64,000 bases of DNA. Origin: Peribacillus sp. FSL E2-0218 (GTDB lineage Bacteria > Bacillota > Bacilli > Bacillales > DSM-1321). Positions 34,952-43,832 of the stretch are shown here, in pieces. The notes beneath the pieces were generated by a model. The model was not told the origin of the DNA, did not search any database, and saw only the letters and a program-made list of their open reading frames with translations. Position 1 is the first letter of the stretch, and the number at the start of each line of letters is the position of its first letter. The translations under genes were made by a program, and so were the position numbers. The stretch spans positions 2,173,501 through 2,237,500 of the forward strand of contig NZ_CP150304.1 in assembly GCF_037992945.1 (NCBI RefSeq). Direction: 5' to 3'.

Positions 34952-35421
34952 TCTCCTTGTTCTATTGCTTGCGCTTCTAAATCATTTGTAATTTGAAGAT
35001 GTGTCCCAATCAATCCTTCAAATTGTTCTTCAGTGAGCCTTTCAACGACCGCTTGAAAGGATTGGTGAATGCTGCCTTCATGCAAATGAATCGTTTTCAA
35101 TAGATTTTTTCCTTTTTCGGTGATGGTCAGCTGAATCTCACGACGGTTCCCCTCCACTGGCTCACGATGGAGCAGGCCTGCACGTACAAGACCATCGACC
35201 GATTGGCTTAGTGTGCTTTTTGGAAGAAAGGTTTTCTCCCCAACATTTTTTTGCGTCATCTCTTTGTAAAGGATAATGGTCATCAAAATAGAATATTGCG
35301 GAACGGATAATCCGTATTCTACTGCTGTTTTTTGGACGATTCGCATGATATTTTTCTGCACATTCCAAAATGAACGTAAAAGTTGTGCGGAACGCATCAA
35401 TTTTTGATTTTCAGTCTCCAA
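34939..35421 (-). CDS. MarR-family repressor of the ABC exporter
   Basis: A 160-residue MarR protein. The winged helix lies at residues ~45-110 with KNVGEKTFLPKSTLSQSVDGL as HTH and EGNRREIQLTITEKG as wing; the flanking helices give dimerisation. It is the first gene of the three-gene minus-strand operon. A perfect 8-6-8 inverted repeat upstream (35447-35468) is its likely operator, so it should repress itself and the exporter until a ligand binds. Confidence 0.9.
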   Translation of the reverse strand: METENQKLMRSAQLLRSFWNVQKNIMRIVQKTAVEYGLSVPQYSILMTIILYKEMTQKNVGEKTFLPKSTLSQSVDGLVRAGLLHREPVEGNRREIQLTITEKGKNLLKTIHLHEGSIHQSFQAVVERLTEEQFEGLIGTHLQITNDLEAQAIEQGECSK

Positions 35422-35446
35422 AATACATCACATTCTTTCTTTTTCG

Positions 35447-35468
35447 AACTGTTCCAAAACGAACAGTT
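35447..35468. promoter_or_regulatory. MarR operator candidate
   Basis: AACTGTTC-CAAAAC-GAACAGTT, a perfect inverted repeat 26 bases upstream of the marR start. The next ~320 bases up to the E1-alpha gene hold the divergent promoters and no gene that I can support. Confidence 0.7.
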
Positions 35469-35791
35469 ATTTTTTTGAATCATTAAAATTTACAACTATT
35501 TCCGCATCTAGTCAAGTCCATAAGCCAATCGTTATATATTTTCATGATTTCCACTGTCACCGCGATTGACTTAAGTATGCCCATGAATGGTCGAACCCTT
35601 AATTTAATTAAATAAAAATTGATATCTTTAGAAAGTGAATTAGTTGAAAAAATGAGCGAAAAAGTGGTAGGATATTAATGTGTAGAATTAGTACCAGGTA
35701 ATAACAGTAGATAATATAACAATTCGCTATTTTTTTGAAGATATTGATCGTGAAATCTAATGTTACATATTGTTTAGGAGGATGATGACAT

Positions 35792-36787
35792 ATGGTAGAG
35801 AACCGTCATCTACAGGCTGGACTCAGTGATGAGGAAGTGCTTGAGATGTTTAAAGTGATGTTGCTGGCAAGACGTATAGATGAACGGATGTGGTTGCTGA
35901 ACCGTTCTGGTAAGATTCCATTTGTCGTTTCTTGTCAGGGGCAGGAAGCCTCTCAGGTGGGGGCGGCGTTTGCATTGAATCGTGAAAAGGACTACGTTCT
36001 TCCATATTATCGCGACCTTGGGGTCGTTTTAGCGTTTGGGATGACAGCGAGGGACTTAATGTTATCCAGTTTTGCAAAAGCCGAAGATCCAAATTCAGGG
36101 GGCAGGCAAATGCCAGGCCATTTCGGACAAAAGAAAAACCGGATCGTGACGGGTTCTTCACCAGTGACGACTCAAGTGCCGCATGCTGTGGGGATTGCCC
36201 TCGCTGCAAAAATGGAAGGACAAGATATCGTTTCCTTCGTCACATTTGGAGAAGGTTCATCAAACCAAGGTGACTTCCATGAAGGTGCGAATTTTGCTGG
36301 TGTTCACAAACTTCCGGTAATTTTGATGTGCGAAAATAATCAATATGCGATTTCCATCCCGCTGGAAAGACAATTGGCTTGTGGGAAAGTGTCGGATCGC
36401 GCCATTGGGTATGGCATGCCAGGAGTGACGGTCGATGGAAACGATCCGATCGCAGTATACCTGGCGGTGAAAGAAGCGGCCGATAGAGGCAGGCGAGGTG
36501 AAGGGCCAAGCTTGATCGAGGCGGTTTCCTACAGGCTTACACCTCACTCAAGCGATGATGATGACAGTCAATACAGGTCGGCCGATGAAGTATCGGAGGC
36601 AAAAAAAATAGATTCGATCATTACATTTGGAGCTTATTTAAAGGCCACAGGGGTCATGGATGACGAAATGGAGAAACAGATCAATGATGAAATAATGAAA
36701 GTTGTAAACGAAGCGACTGATTACGCAGAAGAAGCTCCATTTGCAACGGAAGATACACTCTCAAAATACGTTTATGCTAATGAGTAA
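35792..36787 (+). CDS. bkdAA: branched-chain 2-oxoacid dehydrogenase E1 alpha
   Basis: A 331-residue thiamine-diphosphate subunit. The ThDP motif runs from GEGSSNQGDFHEG to CENNQYA, and RRIDERMWLLNRSGKIPF and the phosphorylation-loop region YRLTPHSSDDDD follow the BkdAA pattern. With the E1 beta subunit it decarboxylates branched-chain 2-oxoacids and transfers the acyl group to a lipoyl E2. AGGAGG precedes the ATG. The E1 beta gene lies 12 bases downstream. E2, E3 and the buk/bcd genes of the usual bkd operon are absent here. Confidence 0.88.
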   Translation: MVENRHLQAGLSDEEVLEMFKVMLLARRIDERMWLLNRSGKIPFVVSCQGQEASQVGAAFALNREKDYVLPYYRDLGVVLAFGMTARDLMLSSFAKAEDPNSGGRQMPGHFGQKKNRIVTGSSPVTTQVPHAVGIALAAKMEGQDIVSFVTFGEGSSNQGDFHEGANFAGVHKLPVILMCENNQYAISIPLERQLACGKVSDRAIGYGMPGVTVDGNDPIAVYLAVKEAADRGRRGEGPSLIEAVSYRLTPHSSDDDDSQYRSADEVSEAKKIDSIITFGAYLKATGVMDDEMEKQINDEIMKVVNEATDYAEEAPFATEDTLSKYVYANE

Positions 36788-36799
36788 GGAGGAAAGAAG

Positions 36800-37783
36800 A
36801 TGGCAGTAATATCATATATAGATGCAGTGATAATGGCGATACGTGAAGAAATGGAACGTGATTCCCGTGTATTTGTCCTAGGAGAGGACGTTGGAAGGAA
36901 AGGCGGCGTGTTCAAGGCGACATCAGGCTTGTATGAACAATTCGGGGAACAGCGTGTCATTGACACCCCGCTTGCTGAATCGGCCATCGCCGGAGTGGGC
37001 ATTGGAGCGGCGATGTATGGGATGAGGCCGATTGCGGAAATGCAATTCGCCGATTTCATCATGCCTGCAATCAACCAAATCATATCGGAAGCGGCAAAAA
37101 TCCGTTACCGGTCAAATAACGACTGGCAATGTCCTATCGTCATCAGGGCCCCATACGGCGGAGGGGTACATGGGGCTCTATATCATTCGCAATCCGTCGA
37201 AGCGATTTTTGCCAATCAACCGGGGCTGAAAATCGTCATGCCTTCCACACCTTATGATGTAAAGGGATTGTTGAAGGCGGCCATCCGCGATGAGGATCCG
37301 GTCCTGTTCTTTGAACATAAGCGTGCTTACCGTTTAATTAAAGAGGAAGTGCCTGACGATGATTATGTTTTACCGATTGGAAAAGCGGATATCAAGCGTG
37401 ATGGTGATGATGTAACCGTGATTACATACGGCCTTTGTGTTCATTTTGCCCTACAAGCAGCGGAAAAGCTGGCCAGTGACGGCATTTCCGTTCATATACT
37501 TGACTTAAGAACCGTTTATCCTCTGGATCAAGAGGCGATCATTGAAGCAGCCGCAAAAACGGGAAAAGTGCTTTTAATTACGGAGGATAATAAAGAAGGA
37601 AGCATCATTAGTGAAGTGTCGGCGATCATTGCGGAAAATTGCCTCTTTGATTTGGATGCCCCCATCATGAGACTGGCTGGGCCTGATGTACCTGCCATGC
37701 CATATTCGCCAGCATTGGAAAAGTCCTTCATGGTGAACCCAGAAAAAGTGGAAAAGGCATTGCGTGACCTAGCTGCCTATTAA
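36800..37783 (+). CDS. bkdAB: branched-chain 2-oxoacid dehydrogenase E1 beta
   Basis: A 327-residue transketolase-like subunit that pairs with the preceding E1 alpha. Motifs are LGEDVGRKGGVFKAT, DTPLAESAIAGVGIG, the EMQFADFIMPAINQI stretch and the C-terminal DLRTVYPLDQEAI. It completes the heterotetrameric E1. No lipoyl acyltransferase or dihydrolipoamide dehydrogenase follows; the next gene is an aminoglycoside adenylyltransferase. The pair must therefore use an E2/E3 core encoded elsewhere, or work as a stand-alone decarboxylase. Confidence 0.9.
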   Translation: MAVISYIDAVIMAIREEMERDSRVFVLGEDVGRKGGVFKATSGLYEQFGEQRVIDTPLAESAIAGVGIGAAMYGMRPIAEMQFADFIMPAINQIISEAAKIRYRSNNDWQCPIVIRAPYGGGVHGALYHSQSVEAIFANQPGLKIVMPSTPYDVKGLLKAAIRDEDPVLFFEHKRAYRLIKEEVPDDDYVLPIGKADIKRDGDDVTVITYGLCVHFALQAAEKLASDGISVHILDLRTVYPLDQEAIIEAAAKTGKVLLITEDNKEGSIISEVSAIIAENCLFDLDAPIMRLAGPDVPAMPYSPALEKSFMVNPEKVEKALRDLAAY

Positions 37784-37827
37784 ATGCAAGCTAAAGGCAT
37801 CATTCATTTACGGGAGGTGTATGTTTC

Positions 37828-38685
37828 ATGCGCTCAGAAGAAGAGATGATGTCATTGATCATCCATGTCGCTGAACGTGATGATCGCATTCGAGCTGTCT
37901 GCATGAATGGGTCGCGAACGAATGCGAGTGTCCCAAAAGATGTGCTCCAAGATTATGATATCGTCTATCTCGTCTCGGATATCGAGTCATTCAGAATGAA
38001 TCCTGGCTGGATAGATGACTTTGGTGAAAGGATCATCTTGCAGACCCCGGAGGATATGTGTTTATTTCCGCCGAGTTTAGGAGGTCGCTTCTCTTATTTG
38101 ATGCTGTTCATGGACGGAAACCGGATTGATTTACAATTGGTCCCCATAGAGCAAAAAGAAAGATATTGCAGGGAGGATAAGCTAACGACCGTCTTGATGG
38201 ATAAAACGGGCTGTCTTCCCGTGCTTCCTCCTCCCACTGATGAGGGTTATTGGGTGAAAAAACCTACCGTTGAACTTTATAACGATTGCTGCAATGAGTT
38301 TTGGTGGGTCTCGACATATGTAGCCAAAGGTTTATGGCGAAAGGAAATTCTTTATGCTCAGGAACATCTTGGCCAAATAAGGAAGATGTTCATTCAAATG
38401 CTGGAATGGCAGGTGGGCATTGAAACCGACTATTCCGTTAGCGTCGGTAAATGCGGAAAATATTTGGAGAAATTTTTGTCCGAAGAGAGCTGGTCCCAAC
38501 TTCTGTCCACATATGCAGATGGAAGGGATGAGAGTGTATGGCAGGCACTGTTTTCCATATGCCGTTCTTTTGAACAAACGGCAATGCTAGTAGGGAAACG
38601 ATTGAATTATGACTATCCTTTTCAGTATGATAGACGAGTTTATTCATACTTGGAACATATTCAAGCCTTGCCGGTAAATGATTGA
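37828..38685 (+). CDS. aadK: aminoglycoside 6-adenylyltransferase (AadK-type)
   Basis: A 285-residue nucleotidyltransferase, the same length as B. subtilis AadK. The NTase signature is MNGSRTNASVPKDVLQDYDI, with the metal-binding Asp pair, followed by the second acidic strand (NRIDLQLV). The C-terminal helical domain with the NEFWWVSTYVAKGLWR stretch is specific to ANT(6). It adenylates streptomycin at position 6 and is a common chromosomal, often weakly expressed, gene in Bacillus. GGGAGGTG precedes the ATG. It lies 44 bases after bkdAB and may share its transcript. Confidence 0.9.
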   Translation: MRSEEEMMSLIIHVAERDDRIRAVCMNGSRTNASVPKDVLQDYDIVYLVSDIESFRMNPGWIDDFGERIILQTPEDMCLFPPSLGGRFSYLMLFMDGNRIDLQLVPIEQKERYCREDKLTTVLMDKTGCLPVLPPPTDEGYWVKKPTVELYNDCCNEFWWVSTYVAKGLWRKEILYAQEHLGQIRKMFIQMLEWQVGIETDYSVSVGKCGKYLEKFLSEESWSQLLSTYADGRDESVWQALFSICRSFEQTAMLVGKRLNYDYPFQYDRRVYSYLEHIQALPVND

Positions 38686-38730
38686 TCGACCAAGTTATTT
38701 AGTTAAGTTTAATGAGAAAAAAAGCATCAG

Positions 38731-38790
38731 CACCTTTATCAAGTTCCAAAAGTCGAACCGGAATGTTGACAAAGGTGTTTTTTTTATATA
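38731..38790 (+). terminator. terminator after aadK
   Basis: CACCTTT-A-TCAA near 38731 pairs with TTGA-C-AAAGGTG at 38766-38777, closed by an inner imperfect stem, then a run of eight or more T. Confidence 0.7.
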
Positions 38791-38810
38791 AAATTACTTT
38801 GAAGTTGAGA

Positions 38811-38827
38811 TATATTAATTCGAGATA
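38811..38827. promoter_or_regulatory. possible degenerate MhqR site
   Basis: TATATTAATTCGAGATA keeps one half (TTCGAGATA) of the MhqR operator known for B. subtilis mhqNOP; the other half is degenerate. It lies 120 bases upstream of the dioxygenase gene. Confidence 0.3.
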
Positions 38828-38949
38828 GTCCTCTGAAAAATCTCAAAGATATTTAATGAATATTCGAGGCTGCTTGAAGGGAAAATGTAGGGAATTGAAG
38901 AAAAACGGAACATCCATAAGCTGATATCGTTTATTAGGAGGAAAAGTAG

Positions 38950-39927
38950 ATGAATGGATTAAAAGGGATACACCACGTTACGGCCATCACAAGCAGTGCA
39001 GAGAAAAATTATGAATTCTTCACGTATATATTGGGGATGCGCTTAGTCAAGAAAACGGTCAATCAAGATGATATCCAAACCTATCACCTGTTTTTTGCTG
39101 ATGATGTTGGCGGTCCGGGAACGGATATGACTTTCTTTGACTTTCCGGGTATCCCCAAGGGGGTCCATGGGACCAATGAAATTTCAAAAACATCATTCCG
39201 CGTTCCGAGTGATGCCGCATTGCAATATTGGGAGAAGCGTTTTGACAGGTTTAAAGTCAGCCATACAGGAATACAAACCCAATTTGGTAAAAAGACCTTA
39301 TCCTTCGTTGATTTTGATGATCAACGCTACCAATTGATCTCGGATGAAAACAACAAAGGGGTCGCATCAGGGATTCCTTGGCAAAAAGGGCCGGTACCTC
39401 TTGAGAACGCAATCACAGGATTAGGACCGGTTTTCATTCGGATTGCCAACTTCGACTACTTTAAGGAAATGATGGAGAAAGTACTTTTATTCAAAGAAGT
39501 GGAACAAGATGGAGCATTTCATCTGTTTGAAGTAGGCGAAGGTGGAAATGGAGCACAAGTCATTGTCGAGCATGACTCAAACCTGCCCCAAGCACGCCAA
39601 GGTTTCGGTACGGTACACCATACAGCCTTTCGCGTTGAGGACCGTTCCGTATTGGAGGAATGGATCGAACGTATGGAAAGCTTCCAATTTCAAACCTCCG
39701 GTCATGTTGACCGTCACTTTTTTGAATCGCTTTATGTACGAGTGGCACCGCAAATCTTGTTCGAGTTTGCCACCGATGGTCCTGGATTCATGGGAGATGA
39801 GCCGTATGAAACGCTTGGAGAAAAGCTATCACTGCCACCGTTCTTGGAACCGAAAAGAGATCATATCGAAAAACTGGTTCGTCCCATCGATACAGTAAGA
39901 AGTACCAAGGAGTTCCCAAAAGAATAA
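38950..39927 (+). CDS. mhqO: ring-cleaving dioxygenase, MhqO/MhqA type
   Basis: A 325-residue protein with two vicinal-oxygen-chelate repeats. The metal ligands are His in GIHHVTAIT near residue 8, His in GTVHHTAFR near residue 226 and a C-terminal Glu in PQILFEFATDGPGF. B. subtilis MhqO, MhqA and MhqE cleave hydroquinone-type compounds and confer resistance to quinones. AGGAGG precedes the ATG. The next gene is a nitroreductase of the MhqN type, so the two form an mhq-like detoxification unit. No MhqR gene or azoreductase (MhqP/AzoR2) is present in the window. Confidence 0.88.
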   Translation: MNGLKGIHHVTAITSSAEKNYEFFTYILGMRLVKKTVNQDDIQTYHLFFADDVGGPGTDMTFFDFPGIPKGVHGTNEISKTSFRVPSDAALQYWEKRFDRFKVSHTGIQTQFGKKTLSFVDFDDQRYQLISDENNKGVASGIPWQKGPVPLENAITGLGPVFIRIANFDYFKEMMEKVLLFKEVEQDGAFHLFEVGEGGNGAQVIVEHDSNLPQARQGFGTVHHTAFRVEDRSVLEEWIERMESFQFQTSGHVDRHFFESLYVRVAPQILFEFATDGPGFMGDEPYETLGEKLSLPPFLEPKRDHIEKLVRPIDTVRSTKEFPKE

Positions 39928-40010
39928 TGACTTGGTTTCTGCCCATCCTAAAGCAGGCAAATATAAAAAGGGCAATATATAAATCACTCTATAAAATTCA
40001 GGAGGAATGA

Positions 40011-40613
40011 ATGATGACTAAAGATTTTTACACAGCTATCAAAGAAAGACGTTCTTATTATGGAATCAATAAGGAGGTACAAGTGTCCGATGAGAAGATC
40101 AAGGAGATTGTCGAGTTTGCCGTAAAACATACACCATCGGCTTTTAATTCCCAAACTACCCGCCTTGTCGTGTTGACTGGTGCAGCTCATGATAAATTAT
40201 GGGACATCACCACACAAGAGTTAAAAAAAGCAGTTGGGGAAAGGGACTTTACAAGCACCCAACAAAAAATGGATTCCTTTAAAGCGGGGTATGGAACGGT
40301 TTTATTCTTTGAAGATCAATCCATTGTGAAGTCGCTGCAAGAACAATTCGCCCTATATGCCGATAATTTCCCGATTTGGTCACAGCAGACATCAGGCATG
40401 CATCAACTGGTCGTTTGGACTGCTTTGGAAGGTGAGGGCTTAGGGGCAACGCTACAGCATTATAATCCGCTTATCGATGATGAAGTGAAAAAAGAATATG
40501 ATGTTCCAGGTGATTGGAAATTGATTGCCCAAATGCCATTTGGACATCCAACGGCACCAGCAGGTGAAAAAGAATACAAACCGCTTGATGAGCGCATTAA
40601 GTTTTACAAGTAA
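40011..40613 (+). CDS. mhqN: nitroreductase family protein, MhqN-like
   Basis: A 200-residue FMN-dependent oxidoreductase. The N-terminal KERRSYYGINKEVQVSD has the phosphate-binding Arg-Arg-Ser, TPSAFNSQTTRLVVL lines the flavin, and GLGATLQHYNP is the usual C-terminal loop. It reduces quinones or nitro compounds with NAD(P)H. AGGAGG precedes two adjacent ATG codons (40011, 40014). The gene follows the ring-cleaving dioxygenase, in reverse of the mhqN-mhqO order of B. subtilis, and ends at a strong terminator. Confidence 0.85.
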   Translation: MMTKDFYTAIKERRSYYGINKEVQVSDEKIKEIVEFAVKHTPSAFNSQTTRLVVLTGAAHDKLWDITTQELKKAVGERDFTSTQQKMDSFKAGYGTVLFFEDQSIVKSLQEQFALYADNFPIWSQQTSGMHQLVVWTALEGEGLGATLQHYNPLIDDEVKKEYDVPGDWKLIAQMPFGHPTAPAGEKEYKPLDERIKFYK

Positions 40614-40633
40614 GGGTCAATAGGCTCTCTCAT

Positions 40634-40681
40634 ACTGCAGCCAAACTTCGATTTTATTGGAGTTTGGCTGCAGTTTTTTTT
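40634..40681 (+). terminator. terminator of the mhq-like unit
   Basis: ACTGCAGCCAAACT pairs perfectly with AGTTTGGCTGCAGT across 13 bases and is followed by eight or more T. Confidence 0.9.
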
Positions 40682-40790
40682 GAGGTTGTTACCATCGGAA
40701 GGTGACTTTTCACTTCATAGCACTGCACTCTGCGTGAAAACAAAGCTAGGATCTCCATTGTCTATAGTTTTGGGAAATTGGATATGGTCC

Positions 40791-40914
40791 GTTGCTTTCC
40801 ACTGCAGGCATTCACTTATCCAGAGGCGGTTAAGCCTCCTTGGCGTTTCCGCCTGCAAAATCTCACGTAGACGCGCATTTCCCGCAGCAGTCTCGCGTCT
40901 TTCGTTTCAATCCA
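40791..40914. repeat. diverged reversed copy of the 124-bp repeat (copy 2)
   Basis: This block has the same length and order of segments as the repeat at 7161-7284, but on the opposite strand: GTTGCTTTCCACTGCAGGCA, then a GAGGCGGTTAAGCCTCC stem, GTAGACGCGC, TTCCCGCAGCAGTCTCGCG and TTTCAATCC. Several positions have drifted, so it is an old copy. It lies in the 490-base gap between the terminator and the PhzF gene. A short open frame that covers it has no coding character. Confidence 0.65.
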
Positions 40915-41106
40915 CACCTTAAGATCAAATCTGAAATAACCTAATTTTTGAGGATTTCAATTTGGATATTCAAAGTTTGGCGCCTTTGCCGGGGAGCTTC
41001 GTCGGCGGTACAAAAAGCGTAGGTTATTTTGTTGATCTGTTGTATAATAATGGATATTATTGCGGGGTTTCTATGTATTTGACTCATTTAGAATAGGGGG
41101 AAGTAT

Positions 41107-41898
41107 ATGAACAACCAATTTTATTTCATTAATGCTTTTTCTAAAGAAAAATTCAAGGGGAACCCTGCCGCTATCGTTTTCATGAACAAGAATAGATCGG
41201 ATGCGTGGATGATATCCTTGGCAGAAGAACTAAATCAGCCCATCACCACTTTCATCGAACCCAAAGGCGGTAATAGCTATCAGCTTAGATGGTTCACGCC
41301 GGCTGAAGAGATTGATTTGTGTGGCCACGGTACATTAGGAGCAGCTCATATTCTGTGGAGTGAGGGCTTTACTTCATCAGAGTCAGCCATTACTTTTCAT
41401 ACTCATGCAGGAATCCTGCAATCCAAGTTATCAAATCAACAAATAATCCTGAAGTTTAATGTGAAGGAATCCACTGAAACAAAGCTGACCGAGAAATTAA
41501 AACGAGTCATTCAGTTCCCTATAAAAGATGCTGCTTGGGCCGAAGATCGGTATATCTTAGAACTGGAAAATCAGGATATGGTTCATAAAGCGGTGCCTAA
41601 TTTGGGGGCAATTAAAGAACTGGACGGTCCAGGGGTAATCATTACTAGTATTGGCTCAGGTAAGTATGACTTTGTATCAAGGGTGTTTGCTCCAAAGATA
41701 GGAATTAATGAAGATTACGTTACTGGATCTGCACACTGTGCGTTAGCCTCATATTGGGGCAATCGTTTAAACAAAAAGGAATTTATGGCATACCAGGATT
41801 CAAAGCGCGGCGGTGAACTAAAGCTAAAGATAATCGGAGAAAAAGTCGAGTTGATTGGGGACTGTATAACTTTACTGCAGGGAGAACTATATAATTAG
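41107..41898 (+). CDS. PhzF family isomerase
   Basis: A 263-residue protein with the duplicated diaminopimelate-epimerase fold. FKGNPAAIV near the N-terminus, the catalytic Glu in TTFIEP, FTPAEEIDLCGHGTLGAAH and the C-terminal EDYVTGSAHCALASYW are standard PhzF motifs. PhzF proteins isomerise small unsaturated acids, but the substrate of this one is unknown. GGGGGAAG precedes the ATG. It stands alone, with no phenazine genes nearby. Confidence 0.88.
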   Translation: MNNQFYFINAFSKEKFKGNPAAIVFMNKNRSDAWMISLAEELNQPITTFIEPKGGNSYQLRWFTPAEEIDLCGHGTLGAAHILWSEGFTSSESAITFHTHAGILQSKLSNQQIILKFNVKESTETKLTEKLKRVIQFPIKDAAWAEDRYILELENQDMVHKAVPNLGAIKELDGPGVIITSIGSGKYDFVSRVFAPKIGINEDYVTGSAHCALASYWGNRLNKKEFMAYQDSKRGGELKLKIIGEKVELIGDCITLLQGELYN

Positions 41899-42075
41899 CT
41901 CACTTGCGCTTCAAAGTGAATTGTACGTGGGAGTTTGACTAACTGAGCAGATTAACGACAAAAGCTCGCTAACTTTACAAGCCAGATCTGCTTGACACAA
42001 CACTAATTCATATCCTATTGTAAATCGGAAGCCAACCGAAATTCTGGTACAATTAAATGAAAAAGGATGTTTTTA

Positions 42076-42663
42076 ATGACAAACCGTAATACAAATTCTA
42101 AGGTTGATGAATTTTTAAGTAAAGCTAAAAACTGGCAGGAAGAATATGAGGTATTGAGAAGGATTGTTCTTGAGTGTGAGCTGGCTGAAGAATTTAAATG
42201 GATGCACCCTTGTTACACTTATGAGAAAAAAAACATCGTTTTAATACACGGATTTAAAGAGTATTGTGCGCTTCTGTTTCACAAAGGTGCCTTGTTGAAG
42301 GATGCTCATGGAATTCTCATCCAACAAACGGAGAACGTACAGGGTGCACGCCAGATTCGGTTCACAAATGTCCAGGAAATCGTTGCAATCGAACCCATCT
42401 TGAAAGCATATATTCAAGAAGCCATTGAAGTTGAAAAATCAGGTCTGGAAGTGGAGTATAAGACAGAAATCATTATTCCCGAAGAGCTTCAAAATAAATT
42501 CGATGAACTCCCTGCATTGAAAACTGCTTTTGAAGCATTGACTCCAGGACGGCAAAGAGCATACTTTCTTCACTTTTCTCAACCGAAGCAATCGAAAACC
42601 CGCGTTTCAAGGGTTGAAAAATGTACACAGCAAATTCTTGATGGAAAAGGATTAAAGGATTAG
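42076..42663 (+). CDS. YdeI/DUF1801 family protein
   Basis: A 195-residue protein. The N-terminal ~115 residues form the DUF1801 fold (LSKAKNWQEEYEVLRRIV, EFKWMHPCYTY, LIHGFKEYCALLFHKGALL); the C-terminal ~80 residues form the OmdA-like helical extension (LKTAFEALTPGRQRAYFLHF). B. subtilis YdeI is the closest relative I know; its function is undefined. The ATG at 42076 is nine bases after AAAAGGA; an ATG at 42067 abuts that site and is unlikely. Confidence 0.85.
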   Translation: MTNRNTNSKVDEFLSKAKNWQEEYEVLRRIVLECELAEEFKWMHPCYTYEKKNIVLIHGFKEYCALLFHKGALLKDAHGILIQQTENVQGARQIRFTNVQEIVAIEPILKAYIQEAIEVEKSGLEVEYKTEIIIPEELQNKFDELPALKTAFEALTPGRQRAYFLHFSQPKQSKTRVSRVEKCTQQILDGKGLKD

Positions 42664-42807
42664 CCGTTAGTGGATCTTTATTAAAGGACAAATCAGCATG
42701 CAAACAAAGGTGTACTATTTGGCTTTTTGCTGAGTGGTACGCTTTTCTTTAACTTTTATGAAAAAGCCAATATATTCCATCATTATCTTATAGTTAGGAG
42801 GCCTTGG

Positions 42808-43287
42808 ATGAATACATGGGATGAGGTAGATTTACGGAGATATAAACCAGAATACCTGCCATGGTTAAAAGCATTTGAATTGCCAAAAGAACAAGAAAAA
42901 TTCACCGCACTACCAACCAAGATGCTGGAAATAACGAAAGAGAGACATCCGATAGTAATCTTACATAATAATGAACCAGTGGGTTTTTTCGTATTACATT
43001 CAAGTGATAGGGTAAAAGATTATACCAATAACCGGAAAGCCATGTTATTAACTGCCCTGTCCATAAATCACTCCAAACAAGGCAGAGGATTTGCCAATAA
43101 AGGGATGAGAAAAATACAGAGCTTTGTCGATCAACAATTCCCAGAGTGCAATGAAATCATTTTAGCAGTAAACCATAAAAATGTTCCTGCCCAGAAGTTA
43201 TATGAAAAAGTTGGTTTTAAGGATACGGGTACAAGGAAGATAGGCAGGATCGGAGAGCAATACATATATACCTTCATTATTAAATGA
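42808..43287 (+). CDS. GNAT family N-acetyltransferase
   Basis: A 159-residue protein. The acetyl-CoA binding motif A is HSKQGRGFANKGM, and the C-terminal QKLYEKVGFKDTGTRK is the usual beta-6/alpha-4 segment. The substrate is unknown; the length and the PVGFFVLH strand fit the ribosomal-protein or small-molecule acetylase group. The ATG at 42808 lies six bases after AGGAGG, which sets the start well inside a longer open frame. It appears monocistronic. Confidence 0.85.
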   Translation: MNTWDEVDLRRYKPEYLPWLKAFELPKEQEKFTALPTKMLEITKERHPIVILHNNEPVGFFVLHSSDRVKDYTNNRKAMLLTALSINHSKQGRGFANKGMRKIQSFVDQQFPECNEIILAVNHKNVPAQKLYEKVGFKDTGTRKIGRIGEQYIYTFIIK

Positions 43288-43481
43288 AGAAGGGAATTTC
43301 GTTACCGAAGGTTGCAGAAGCAGCCTTTTTCTTGTGTCACTAAAACGAGGAATGTATAGTAACTTCCTTTTATTTTATAAGTATGTGCTATAGAAAAATA
43401 AACAAGTAATTTCAGTGTTGTTGTGTTAAAATATGGGTGTTATTACAGGTGTTACTAGTTAAGGGATTAGGAGGTTTAGTC

Positions 43482-43757
43482 ATGAAAAGAAAAGCAACGT
43501 TCATTCTTGGTTTTGGAGGGGTGCTGGCCCTATCTTTTTTTATGAAAGATTTGCAAAGTAAAACTGTCCTTGAACAAGATGAACAACCAAAAGTTGAAGA
43601 TTGGCAAACTAGCACGAATGGAAGAAATCTAAATATAGTTGTAACAAGTGAAGAGCAAAATAAGGTGGACAATATGGTGAAATTGATGTCTGCCGAAGAA
43701 GTAGGGGTTTTGAATCAAGAGGGCGGAACAGCGGTCTTTTTCAAAAAAGCGAAATAA
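43482..43757 (+). CDS. small single-pass membrane or secreted protein, unknown
   Basis: A 91-residue protein. A hydrophobic segment at residues ~5-21 (FILGFGGVLALSFFM) with a basic start may be a membrane anchor or signal peptide without a clear cleavage site. The rest is polar, with a VEDWQTSTNGRNLNIVVTSEEQ region and an AVFFKKAK end. I do not recognise it. GGAGGT sits seven bases before the ATG, which is good evidence that it is translated. Confidence 0.6.
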   Translation: MKRKATFILGFGGVLALSFFMKDLQSKTVLEQDEQPKVEDWQTSTNGRNLNIVVTSEEQNKVDNMVKLMSAEEVGVLNQEGGTAVFFKKAK

Positions 43758-43832
43758 GAGTAGAATTGTGCTCACGAAGTTGTTCTGTTTACAAATAGTA
43801 AGGGTACCACCTCATATTTAGGGGGGAAGAAT

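Noticed and set aside
35469..35791. A sigma-54 (-24/-12) promoter for the bkd-type pair.
   Set aside because: In B. subtilis the bkd operon depends on SigL, so I looked for TGGCAC...TTGC spacing, but found none.
40680..40922. An 80-codon open frame across the second repeat copy.
   Set aside because: The DNA is the diverged 124-bp repeat; the frame has no ribosome binding site and is a by-product of its base composition.
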